14,349 nucleotides of DNA, from contig CAZVPZ010000021.1 in NCBI GenBank assembly GCA_964629245.1, forward strand, positions 1 to 14,349, read 5' to 3'. This document shows, in pieces, positions 7,106 through 14,349 of this stretch. Positions within the stretch are counted from its first letter, which is position 1, and the number at the start of each line of letters is the position of its first letter. The position numbers and the translations under genes are program-made. The notes under the pieces are model-generated. The model ran no database searches. It saw only the letters and a list, made by a program, of their open reading frames with translations, and was not told the DNA's origin. The stretch is from CAZVPZ01 sp964629245. GTDB taxonomy: Archaea > Nanohalarchaeota > Nanosalinia > Nanosalinales > Nanosalinaceae.

Positions 7106-10100
7106 TTAATTTGTGGCGTTCACCTTTATGGTTATATTGCCTCTGTAGATGCCCGCGGCCTTGCCCTGCGGGATCTCCTGGAAGAAGCAGTTAGTGAAGT
7201 TGTCACCTGAGGACAGGAACGAGAGCATCTGCGAGAACGTTGTGTGCAGGCTATTAGAGGCCGCATAGCTGCAGCTGGGTTTGAGCGTCCACGTGGTGTT
7301 CTCGGGCGGGATGGTATACTGGTCCGCGTTTGATCCCGCCGTGGTATGGTTCAGGAAGGTGGACTTGACCCATACTCCCCCGTTCGCGTTGTTCGAGTTT
7401 TCGTCCAGCTCGACGAAGTACTTGTCCGTCGGGTTTCCAGGACCCGAGACGAAGTTCGGACTGGTTCTCGACGGGGCTCCCGCCGGGAAATCTATCTCGG
7501 TGTAGTTGACGTTCAGGATCAGGACGATATCGATGGTCAGCTTCTTGTCCACTGTATCGTTGGTTTTAGCCGTTGTTCCCGTGACCTCCGAATCTATGGA
7601 GTGGTAGGAATTAGGTTTTCCTGTGGCGTTGACCTGCCACGAAGTTATGCAGGTCTCGTTCACTGTGAGATCGGAATCACAGGTCTTGGTGTTCGTCCCG
7701 ACGGTGTGGAACGGCCGGCCCGAGTTCTCGGGAGCCGCGGTGTCAGCCTTCCTCCCGGAGGAGTTATACCGGAAGGTCGCGTCGACCGAACCGCAGTCCT
7801 GCTGCCTGCAGGTCACCGATACCTCCGCGTCGAAGGTCCGGTTCTGCGCCACCACCGAGTTGTTCGCCGGGCTTGTGAGGTAGGCCTCAAGTATCCCGTT
7901 GACCTGTCCCGAGATGAACACCGTGGTATTAGTCTCGTTGTCCGTGGATGCGTAGTAGTAATCGCTGACCTGATTAGATATGTTGCAGCCTGTCCGGTAC
8001 TGCCCGCTCGCGTATCCCGAGGTGTCCCAGTGCCAGGTCGCGTTGGTGGTCGCTCCAGTGGTGTTGGTACCAAGGAAGTACCGGTCCGTAGAGTTCTTGA
8101 CGAAGAACCCCACGCTGTAGTCAGGTACGTGGTTCCCGTTATAGGTGTCGGTTACTCCGCAGGTGATGTCCGCGACCGAGCCGGAGGCAAAGGACTGGTT
8201 GAAGAACGGTTCTTCCAGTCCTATCTGCGTACGACCGAATATCTCTATGGTGACGTTGTCCGTGCCGTCCGCGAAATTGGGTTCTTCAGCGAGCACCTCG
8301 ATCTTCTCCAGCCCGACACCTCCCTCCACCGTCCAGGTGGTGTTCTCACCTGTCGCTATCTCGTTCGTCGAATTGCTCCAAGTCACGTTGTCAGGCGAGA
8401 CGTAGTTGCCCGATGTGTCCTTCGAGGTTGAGTTCAGCCAGGCGGTGTCTCCCTTGAAGTATTCTGTAGCGTTATCGGGGCTGAGTATCGTGGTGTTGAG
8501 ACTCGAGGTTATCTGTATGGTCTCCGAGTCCTGGGTCTGCTCGGCCTTGTAGTACTTGGCATCGTCGTCCTGTATCAGGCAGGTCACGTCGTTATCACCC
8601 GTGGGTTCGGAGCTGGCATCCCAGTGGTAGACCGCAGTGCCTGTCGAGTTGGTCTGGTTGGTGTCCAGGAAGTTGCCGTCCTCGTAGAACTGGACGTCGT
8701 AGTTCGCGAGTGGTTCAGCGGTGTCGAAGTCGTCCACGCTACAGGTGAGGTCTATTATACCCCTCGAAACTGCTCCGGTCGGCGAATCGTAGGTGACGCG
8801 TGAACGTCCGAAGACACTGAAGTTCTGGTACCTCAGCGTGTCGTTGACGTTGCCGAAGCCGTCTTCAGCCTCCAGCTTCGCGAAGTGCTCTCCAGGCGTC
8901 CAGGACTCGTTCACCGGGATGGTGTAGTTCGTCCAGTTCGCGGTGTAGGGCGCGGGCACCAGGTAGCTGTTTATCGAAGAGGACCAGTTGTAGAAGGCGG
9001 TCGAGTTGTCTATCTGCTCGTTCCACTTACCGAATATCTTGAGCGCCGACTCCGCCCCCTTGGTCACCTCGGTCGCGTTCAAACCGTAAAGGCCGTCGAC
9101 TATCTTCGGCGCGTCGACATCTGAACCCGGTGTCGCGGTGTTCAGGGTGTCCGAGCCCGTGTCCACGGTGGCGTTGTACATCCGGGTGAAGTTGTCGTCT
9201 ATCTGGCACTGGATGTTCTCCGAGCCTGTCGAGGTGTCGTTCCAGGTGAACTGGGCCCAGCCATCGCTCACGGTTCCGTTCGTGCCCATGAATCCCGTGG
9301 AGTTGTAGAACTCGACCGGGTAGCTGCCGAGTCCGTTACCGCTGTCAGCGTCTATGACACGGCACTCCATCGTGGCCAGTTCGGTGGTGAGGATAGAGCT
9401 GTCCTTGAGAGACGCCTGGGATATCTCGGCCCGCCCCCAGACCTGGATGAACTGTGTCGTCGAGAGAGGTGTCACGTTGTAGTTGTCCGAGGTGTCCCTG
9501 GCCCACTGCCTCCAGGCGACTGTTCCTGGCTGCATCGTCGCGGGGAATTTATAGCTGAAGTTGGCCCACTCCCTGCTGTTCGACAGCGTTATGGTCGAAT
9601 CGTTCACGAAGCTGCCGGTCGTGTTTATCTCTAGCTTGGCCTCATCCATCTGGAAGTTGTCCTCCCAGAGGACGTTGAGACCGACGGTGTCGGTCTTGTT
9701 CACGACGGTAGCGTTCTGGCTGACCGCGAGGAAGTTGGGCGGTACGAACTCGAGCTGGCTTGTGGTGAACGTCTGCTCGTTGTTGCTGTCTATCTTGTAG
9801 TACCGCGCCGTGTCTTCGGTGATGTTGCATTTCAGGGTCTCTATGCCGGGGGAGGTGTCGCGGTAGACGAACTCGGCCCATCCTGTCGAGTTGGTTGGAG
9901 CGGTGCCGATTTGCCCGGTCTCGTTGTAAAAGTTCACGTCGTAGTTCGCTATTGCGTCGCCCGTGGTGTCGTCCTCAACGTAGCATCCGAGCCGGATGCC
10001 GTTCTTCTCCGCCGGTCCGAACGACGTCGCAGGCTCATCGTCGGCGTGTTTGCGGTAGTAGAGCTCCGACGCTGGTATAACGCTGTAGCTGCTCGCATAG

Positions 10101-13100
10101 GGAGGGTTCCATCCTCCTCTCCACATGTCACCACCGGTCACCTCTTCTTGTCGGTAATCGTAGCGGTAGAAGCCCTGCTCGAGCGCGATGTTGCCGTTGT
10201 TGCTGAAGTCTCCTGCATCGTCGTGGCCGCCGTACCAGCTGGCGACGTTCGTGCCACCGATGCTGGACTTCCTTCCTGTGCCGTTAACATGGACGTCAGA
10301 CGCGTCGTCCGAGTCGGTCCCGAAGCCGTAGGTGCCGGTCGTGTTCGTCCTTATCCAGCCCTCGAGGTAGGTCAGGTAGTTGTCATCTCCGCCGAACAGG
10401 TTACAGGAGCCATCCGACGCGTTGTCGTTACAGGTGGGTCTGGGCTGTGCGGCCCAGCCGTCCCTGCCGCTGTAGCTCACCGAGGAGAACAGCGAGTCCA
10501 TCTCGGATTCGTCCGCGGGGTTCGAAGAGTGGCCGTCCTGCCACTGTGTCAGCCAGAGGCCGCCCTCGTTCAGCGTCTCCGACGCGTTGCTCTCGGAAGT
10601 AGCCTCTGAATTGTTGTAGTACATGTAGAGCGTCTCCATGGCTCCCGCCCCTATATCCGGCACTTCCAGCCATGTGTAGGCCCAGTTGCTGTTGCTTTTC
10701 CACTCTATCCAGTAGTCGATGGGTTCCTCGCCTCCAGTGCTGTTCACCCAAGTGAATCTGAGATCCGAAAAGTTGGCGCTCATATTCGCAGTGTGGGAGA
10801 CATTCAGCGCGATCTGGTAGTCGGTAAGCGAACTTCCACCGCTATTGTTGATCGAGATCTCCTGGCGGTACTTCCAGTCCGCGTAGATCGATGCAGGCTC
10901 CTTCTTGTAGCCGTCCTTGACCTGTGCCAGGCCCCAGACGCTGAAGGTCTTGAACGGCAGGGTCGAATTCCAGTTCGACTGCTCGTCCGCGGCATGGAGC
11001 TTCGCGAAGTGGATTCCCCGGGCCCAGACACTGGAAGTCGAGATGGTGTGGTTGGTCCAGTGACCTGGGTTGGGGTCAGGCAGGTTTATGGTGTCGTTCT
11101 GGAGGGTCGGCGATGTCGTGTTGTAGGTCGCCCTGGCCTCGCTCAGGGTTTCATCCCACTTGCCGAAGATGTCGAGACTGTTGCCCCGGATAACCTCCGA
11201 CTTGGTCAGGTTGTAGACATTGTTGACAATCTTCGGCGGCTCTGTCTCGGGTATCAGTATGTCGAGCACCGAGTTGTCTTCCTCGATGAAGTTCGGGTCG
11301 GAGATGTTGAGCTTTACCGGTCTCTCTTCAGAGGTATAGCTGGAGAGGTTGAAGATGTAGTAGAAGGTCGCCTGTTCTCCCGGATCCACCTTCCCACCGT
11401 TGGTCGAGGTGTTCCACTTCACGTTGCCCTGGAACCACTGTCCTCCCTCGAAACGTGTGTCCGTGCGGTCGGAAATGTTCGAGTACCAGATGTTATCGGT
11501 GTCAAGCTCCCAGCCGCTCCTCAGGCCCTGGTGCCTGATATCGACGTTGGAGAGGTCCCATATCCCAGAACTTGAGTTGAGGTTCTCGACGTCTACCTCC
11601 ACCCGGTAGGTGTAGTTGGTGAAGATGGTGAAGGTCGAGTTAAGCCCGGATGCCTCGAGGTCGCCGGTATAGATGCGCTTGTTCGGGTTGTCTGTGACGT
11701 TATAGAACCGCACCTGGGTCACGTTGGCCTGAACCGCCGCACCGGTTATGTTGAACTCGTAGAAGCCCTCGATGTTTCCATCCTTATCCTGGAGCACGTT
11801 CCCGTCCCGGTCGACCATCATTGAATGGACCCTGTACTGTCCCGCTGGCTCCCGGTCGGTGTTCCAGGGGTCGGCGTTCCAGATGGAGGCTATATCGAGC
11901 GATGAGAAGGATTCAAGGTCCCTAGTGTTGCCTGTCGCGGTGTCGTTGACCACGACCTCAACTGTGTTCCAGCCGGAGCCCGTGTATCTCTCGACCTGCA
12001 TCAGCTTGTAGCCACGGAAGGAGGTTCCTCCAAGGTTCTTGACCAGCGAACCGTCCTGCGTCTCCTCGTCTCCCTTCGACACTGTTGGAGGCGTGGAGAC
12101 CTCCCGCCTCATCTGCGGCCAGCCGAACAGGTTGGTCTCGTCCTCGTCGCTGACCTCGGACTCCTCGTAGTACGCCGTCACTGGGCTGTCACAGCTCACC
12201 TTCCAGCCACCGGAAGTGTACTGGGTTCCGGTTCCCGCACCCCAGTCCAGCCTGTATACCCCGCTGATACCTGATACGGTCTTGGTCGAGACGCTGGCGC
12301 CGTCCCGGAAAGTACACTCTGTTCCCGAATGCGGGGTGGCGACCGTTATATAGTCCGCGGCCATGTCGGAGCCGAACTTGGTAGTCATCTCGTGCCTGGG
12401 TACGAAAGTGGTAGACTCGGTTCCATCCCCATCTGCCTGCTGTATGGCACCGACAGGGTTCGAGCCGTTGACCATAAATGCGGGCGCCTCGCCATTCCCC
12501 TGAAAGCTGTCCGAGTACTCGCTGTCCGCCGCTATCGATGTCGAGCCAGAGGAGCCGTCGCTTGCCTGGTACTCTATGTCTGCGCCACCGGCGCCAGCAC
12601 CCACATACAGGGTGGTGGAGGGGATTCCGTATACCTTGTCGGTGGTCGCGGGATACATCGGGAAGGAGTCGTAGCTGTCGTTGGAGAGGTGCTGGGCGAG
12701 TATGGGTTCGTCGCTGGTTATCCGTGCGGCGTTACCATCTGTTATGTCTGTATCGGTACAGGTCCCCGTCGAGTCGACCGTCCCGGAGAAGACAGAGCTG
12801 CCGCCGTCGTATATAGTCACTGAAGCGGAGGAACCTGTGGCGAGCATGCAGAACCTGTCGGTTCCCCTCATGCCCCCGTAGACGAACTCCTCGCCCGCCC
12901 AGGAGACCGGCGAGACTATGTCATCGGTGTCGCCGTTTCCTTCCGCCTGGATGAGTCCCTCCGCCCTGATGGGAGTGTCGATAGAGAGCCCGGAGCCGAC
13001 CGTGACCGCATCCGTCTCGTTCAGCAGGTAGGTGTTTGAGCCGACTTCGACCGTGTTGTTGTCCACCAGACTCTGGACTCTGAGACCGTTCCCCGCGGAG

Positions 13101-14349
13101 ATGTTGCTGACCACGTACCCCACAGTCCTCGGCGACGAGTAGGAGAACGTCTTCTTCTGGCTGCTGCCGTCGCCCGCATCGAAGTTGCCGTAGTACATGT
13201 AGAGTTGCTCGGTTTCGCTTGCCCCGAACTCGGGGACCTGGACCCAGAGTTCGGTCTCCGTGGTATTACAGCCGGACTTGAGGTAGTGCGGCGCCCTGAC
13301 CTGATCGCCGCTCGTCGAGTTCAGCCAGGTGAAACGGATATCCTTGCATGTCGCGTTCATCTTGCCCGCGGATACCAGCGAGGCGGTGTCGGCCGTCAGG
13401 TTGACGTGTACCTCCTGCTGGTCGGTTCCCGTGCTGTCCGTCAGGTTTATGGGTTTCCTGTAACTGAAGGAGTAGTTCCACCAGTCCTGTGTCGTGGCGT
13501 TGAGGAGCACGTCCGTGTTCGGCCCGTAGGTGTCGTTGTCACCTCTCACTGAGACCTCCGCATCCACACTCAACTCGAACGAGAACTGGGAGGTCTCGAA
13601 GGTGCTGCCGGAGCCGTCCTCCACCCAGATGGTGTAGTCGTATGTGCCTTCCTGCCAGGTATCGGTGAAGTTGACCTCGTAGATGTCCTGGCTGACATTG
13701 GTCATGTTGAGCGTTGCCGTGGAGCCGTCCGGGTAGGTTATCCTGGCCTCGACCTTCTCTATTCCATCCGCATCTGTAACGTTCGCGTTTATGGTGACGT
13801 TATAGCCGTAACCAACCGGGTCAGGTTCGTCCGTGACGTCGCTGACCGAGGGTTTCTGGCCGACGTTTATGGTCTCGTTATCGTCACTGGGACGCGTATA
13901 GGTGGTATTGCTTCCCCCGAAAGTGGCGTTGAGTTCGTGGTCGCCGAGGACCGCGTCACCGGGCAGGGTATAGTCCACGGTCGCGATACCGTTCGAATCG
14001 GTATCATCCGAGCCTATGAACAGGCCCTCGGTCTCGTCGTAGAACCGTATGGTCTCGCCCTGGACAGCGTCCCCGTTGTCGTACTCAAGGTCTCCGGTCA
14101 GCGTTATAGTGTCGCCCCTGTCAGGCGTGGGATCGTCCGAGCTCAACGTGAGGTTGGAATCCGCATACACGTCAACCGTTATCAGCTCCTCGTCCTCCCT
14201 CTTCTGGTCATTGGTCTCGTTGAGCACGAACGTCTGGGGTCCGAGGCTCGAGGAGATGTTGGCGAACGCTGTCATGTTGAGCCAGATTATCTCGCCCGGC
14301 CGGTGGATCTCCGTGAAGCCGTACCTCTTGCCCGAGGAATTGGTCCAGC
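7106..14349 (-). CDS. Giant modular surface protein: Ig-like repeats, two DUF2341-like and one PA14-like module (5' end outside window)
   Basis: The reading frame is open to the right edge of the window, so the start and signal peptide are not visible; 2413 residues are present (numbering here starts at Met at 14275). In order: a Big_1-like Ig domain (37-131), a second Ig-like domain (140-236), DUF2341-like module 1 (264-364), a large beta region (385-735), another beta region (850-1010), Ig-like type A (1013-1119), DUF2341-like 2 (1133-1222), PA14-like (1238-1421), alternating Ig-like units (1424-2122), a DPANN-type cysteine-rich Ig domain (2129-2250) and a C-terminal domain (about 2260-2389). 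It ends in NATN with no membrane helix or sorting signal. About ninety N-x-S/T sequons are seen by eye, so heavy N-glycosylation is expected. Such architecture fits an adhesin or cell-surface stalk, possibly for host contact in an episymbiont; the function itself is inferred. The encoding operon continues into two anchored proteins. Confidence 0.93.
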   Translation of the reverse strand, partial: WTNSSGKRYGFTEIHRPGEIIWLNMTAFANISSSLGPQTFVLNETNDQKREDEELITVDVYADSNLTLSSDDPTPDRGDTITLTGDLEYDNGDAVQGETIRFYDETEGLFIGSDDTDSNGIATVDYTLPGDAVLGDHELNATFGGSNTTYTRPSDDNETINVGQKPSVSDVTDEPDPVGYGYNVTINANVTDADGIEKVEARITYPDGSTATLNMTNVSQDIYEVNFTDTWQEGTYDYTIWVEDGSGSTFETSQFSFELSVDAEVSVRGDNDTYGPNTDVLLNATTQDWWNYSFSYRKPINLTDSTGTDQQEVHVNLTADTASLVSAGKMNATCKDIRFTWLNSTSGDQVRAPHYLKSGCNTTETELWVQVPEFGASETEQLYMYYGNFDAGDGSSQKKTFSYSSPRTVGYVVSNISAGNGLRVQSLVDNNTVEVGSNTYLLNETDAVTVGSGLSIDTPIRAEGLIQAEGNGDTDDIVSPVSWAGEEFVYGGMRGTDRFCMLATGSSASVTIYDGGSSVFSGTVDSTGTCTDTDITDGNAARITSDEPILAQHLSNDSYDSFPMYPATTDKVYGIPSTTLYVGAGAGGADIEYQASDGSSGSTSIAADSEYSDSFQGNGEAPAFMVNGSNPVGAIQQADGDGTESTTFVPRHEMTTKFGSDMAADYITVATPHSGTECTFRDGASVSTKTVSGISGVYRLDWGAGTGTQYTSGGWKVSCDSPVTAYYEESEVSDEDETNLFGWPQMRREVSTPPTVSKGDEETQDGSLVKNLGGTSFRGYKLMQVERYTGSGWNTVEVVVNDTATGNTRDLESFSSLDIASIWNADPWNTDREPAGQYRVHSMMVDRDGNVLQDKDGNIEGFYEFNITGAAVQANVTQVRFYNVTDNPNKRIYTGDLEASGLNSTFTIFTNYTYRVEVDVENLNSSSGIWDLSNVDIRHQGLRSGWELDTDNIWYSNISDRTDTRFEGGQWFQGNVKWNTSTNGGKVDPGEQATFYYIFNLSSYTSEERPVKLNISDPNFIEEDNSVLDILIPETEPPKIVNNVYNLTKSEVIRGNSLDIFGKWDETLSEARATYNTTSPTLQNDTINLPDPNPGHWTNHTISTSSVWARGIHFAKLHAADEQSNWNSTLPFKTFSVWGLAQVKDGYKKEPASIYADWKYRQEISINNSGGSSLTDYQIALNVSHTANMSANFSDLRFTWVNSTGGEEPIDYWIEWKSNSNWAYTWLEVPDIGAGAMETLYMYYNNSEATSESNASETLNEGGLWLTQWQDGHSSNPADESEMDSLFSSVSYSGRDGWAAQPRPTCNDNASDGSCNLFGGDDNYLTYLEGWIRTNTTGTYGFGTDSDDASDVHVNGTGRKSSIGGTNVASWYGGHDDAGDFSNNGNIALEQGFYRYDYRQEEVTGGDMWRGGWNPPYASSYSVIPASELYYRKHADDEPATSFGPAEKNGIRLGCYVEDDTTGDAIANYDVNFYNETGQIGTAPTNSTGWAEFVYRDTSPGIETLKCNITEDTARYYKIDSNNEQTFTTSQLEFVPPNFLAVSQNATVVNKTDTVGLNVLWEDNFQMDEAKLEINTTGSFVNDSTITLSNSREWANFSYKFPATMQPGTVAWRQWARDTSDNYNVTPLSTTQFIQVWGRAEISQASLKDSSILTTELATMECRVIDADSGNGLGSYPVEFYNSTGFMGTNGTVSDGWAQFTWNDTSTGSENIQCQIDDNFTRMYNATVDTGSDTLNTATPGSDVDAPKIVDGLYGLNATEVTKGAESALKIFGKWNEQIDNSTAFYNWSSSINSYLVPAPYTANWTNYTIPVNESWTPGEHFAKLEAEDGFGNVNDTLRYQNFSVFGRSRVTYDSPTGAVSRGIIDLTCSVDDFDTAEPLANYDVQFYEDGNFLDTNQTNSTGTAVYHWDASSEPTGDNDVTCLIQDDDAKYYKAEQTQDSETIQITSSLNTTILSPDNATEYFKGDTAWLNSTSKDTSGNYVSPDNVTWSNSTNEIATGENTTWTVEGGVGLEKIEVLAEEPNFADGTDNVTIEIFGRTQIGLEEPFFNQSFASGSVADITCGVTDTYNGNHVPDYSVGFFVKNSTDRYFLGTNTTGATTNATWHWDTSGYASGQYRTGCNISNQVSDYYYASTDNETNTTVFISGQVNGILEAYLTSPANNSVVAQNRTFDAEVSVTCRQQDCGSVDATFRYNSSGRKADTAAPENSGRPFHTVGTNTKTCDSDLTVNETCITSWQVNATGKPNSYHSIDSEVTGTTAKTNDTVDKKLTIDIVLILNVNYTEIDFPAGAPSRTSPNFVSGPGNPTDKYFVELDENSNNANGGVWVKSTFLNHTTAGSNADQYTIPPENTTWTLKPSCSYAASNSLHTTFSQMLSFLSSGDNFTNCFFQEIPQGKAAGIYRGNITIKVNATN
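7526..7891 (-). other. DPANN-type cysteine-containing Ig-like domain of the giant protein
   Basis: Residues 2129-2250 contain LEAYLTSPANNSVVAQNRTF, VTCRQQDCGSVDATFRYN, KTCDSDLTVNETCITSWQVNATG and a final IDSEVTG strand. The pattern of 'TSPANNS', a C-x5-C-G pair, FRYN, and a second C...C ending in W-x-V-N-A-T-G is one I associate with surface proteins of DPANN archaea; that association is from memory. Four cysteines (C2156, C2161, C2199, C2209) could make two disulfides. Confidence 0.6.
7910..10006 (-). repeat. Alternating A/B Ig-like repeat array in the giant protein
   Basis: Residues 1424-2122 alternate two unit types. Type B copies (1424-1510, 1625-1714, 1831-1923, 2025-2122) share C-x-V...Y-x-V-x-F-Y/F, a G-W/T-A-x-F/Y-x-W core, and a second Cys near the end: C1431/C1483, C1638/C1690, C1845/C1899, C2039/C2097, so one disulfide each is likely. 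Between them lie A-type copies (1512-1618, 1722-1827) and a different Ig-like unit C (1925-2018). The units before B2, B3 and B4 each end in a junction of the form V/I-W/F-G-R-x-x-I/V. Confidence 0.85.
10013..10564 (-). other. PA14-like module of the giant protein
   Basis: Residues 1238-1421 follow the PA14 pattern: GGLWLTQWQDG at the start, YLEGWIRTNTTGTYGFGTDSDD in the middle (the 'gxix.p.sGtYtF.t.sDD' core), then VHVNGT, QGFYRYDYRQEEVTGGD and a closing SELYYR. PA14 is a beta-barrel often binding sugars or forming part of adhesins. A Cys-containing insert (C1282, C1291, PTCNDNASDGSCNLFGG) precedes the core and is likely a disulfide-closed loop. Confidence 0.78.
10610..10879 (-). other. DUF2341-like module 2 of the giant protein
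   Basis: Residues 1133-1222 run from DWKYRQEISINNSGG through DLRFTWVNSTGGEEPIDYW to TWLEVPDIGAGAMETLYMYY. They match the same DUF2341 blocks as module 1, but without its cysteine pair. This module is followed at once by the PA14-like module, a pairing often seen in secreted proteins. Confidence 0.82.
10919..11239 (-). repeat. Ig-like type A repeat, first copy
   Basis: Residues 1013-1119 contain PPKIVNNVYNLTKSEVIRG, LDIFGKWDE, WTNHTIS, IHFAKLHAADEQSNWN and close with FSVWGLAQV. The same blocks recur at 1722-1827 (APKIVDGLYGLNATEV, IFGKWNEQ, WTNYTIP, EHFAKLEAEDGFGNVN, FSVFGRSRV). A diverged copy is at 1512-1618. The fold is inferred to be Ig-like or cadherin-like. Confidence 0.75.
12131..13123 (-). 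other. Large beta region of the giant protein, possibly IgGFc-binding-like
   Basis: Residues 385-715 are Gly/Ser/Asp-rich beta sequence directly after DUF2341-like module 1. Phrases such as ITSDEPILAQHLSND and a repeat of similar strands around 640-705 (PHSGTECTFRDG, SCDSPVTAYYEE) recall the N-terminal domain of IgGFc-binding and related adhesins, where 'SDKPV' followed by a short polar stretch recurs. The resemblance is by eye only; the region might be an unnamed beta-propeller or beta-helix instead. Four of its cysteines (C476, C506, C654, C695) could pair. Confidence 0.3.
13184..13486 (-). other. DUF2341-like module 1 of the giant protein
   Basis: Residues 264-364 start with DWWNYSFSYRKPINL and run through DIRFTWLNSTSGDQ to ELWVQVPEFGA and LYMYYGN. 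These are the hallmark blocks of DUF2341: a Trp/Tyr-rich opening, a D-I/L-R-F-T central strand, and the closing xLWVxVPxxxA...xxYMYYGN. The family is common in archaeal and bacterial secreted proteins, probably as a binding domain. Two cysteines (C310, C336) may form a disulfide. Confidence 0.8.

Noticed and set aside
7346..8431. 361-codon open frame on the plus strand inside the giant gene
   Set aside because: It is antisense to a clear modular coding sequence, is Arg/Val/Gly-rich with no recognisable domain, and reflects the high GC at codon positions of the real gene. The same applies to the plus-strand frames at 9911-10609 and 10793-11575.
14273..14275. ATG taken as the start of the giant gene
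   Set aside because: The frame stays open upstream to the window edge (24 more codons, e.g. GKRYGFTEIHRPGEIIW), and there is no signal peptide after this Met although the protein is clearly exported. It is an internal Met.

Overview
This window looks archaeal and most resembles a DPANN lineage, with a GC-rich halophile such as the Nanohaloarchaeota as my best guess. The reasons are frequent ATA (Ile) and AGG (Arg) codons, GGTG-type Shine-Dalgarno sequences, and almost no intergenic DNA. In addition, the proteins are acidic or rich in Asp/Asn/Thr, and the surface proteins are dense in N-glycosylation sequons and carry DUF2341-like and PA14-like modules. The lineage is inferred from style only; there is no rRNA or other marker gene here.

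The left part (1-3569, plus strand) is a tight run of genes: the last codons of an unidentified gene, a BatA-like von Willebrand A membrane protein with an intact MIDAS metal site, a 657-residue acidic coiled-coil protein with about seven tandem ~35-residue repeats and a DUF4129-like C-terminus, and a small four-helix membrane protein with an HELSH zinc-protease-like motif. VWA and DUF4129 proteins are typical of MoxR/DUF58 clusters, which act in envelope protein assembly or maturation. The MoxR and DUF58 genes themselves would lie to the left of the window.

The right part (3552-14349, minus strand) is a second transcription unit, read right to left, made only of exported surface proteins. 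It begins with a giant protein (at least 2413 residues, start outside the window) built from Ig-like repeats, two DUF2341-like modules, a PA14-like module and a DPANN-type cysteine-containing Ig domain. A 319-residue protein follows, with a signal peptide, one folded domain, a Ser/Thr/Gly linker and a C-terminal membrane helix. Last comes an 864-residue protein with a signal peptide, several beta domains, a (Pro-Glu) stalk and two C-terminal helices. Spacing is 7 nt and then an 8-nt overlap, so these are probably co-translated. The giant protein has no membrane anchor, whereas both downstream partners do. A three-part surface assembly (a giant adhesin or stalk plus two anchors) is a reasonable hypothesis.

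The two units converge and their last genes overlap by 18 bp at 3552-3569. No stretch over 300 bases lacks a gene, and I saw no tRNA, rRNA, CRISPR array, transposon or attachment site.
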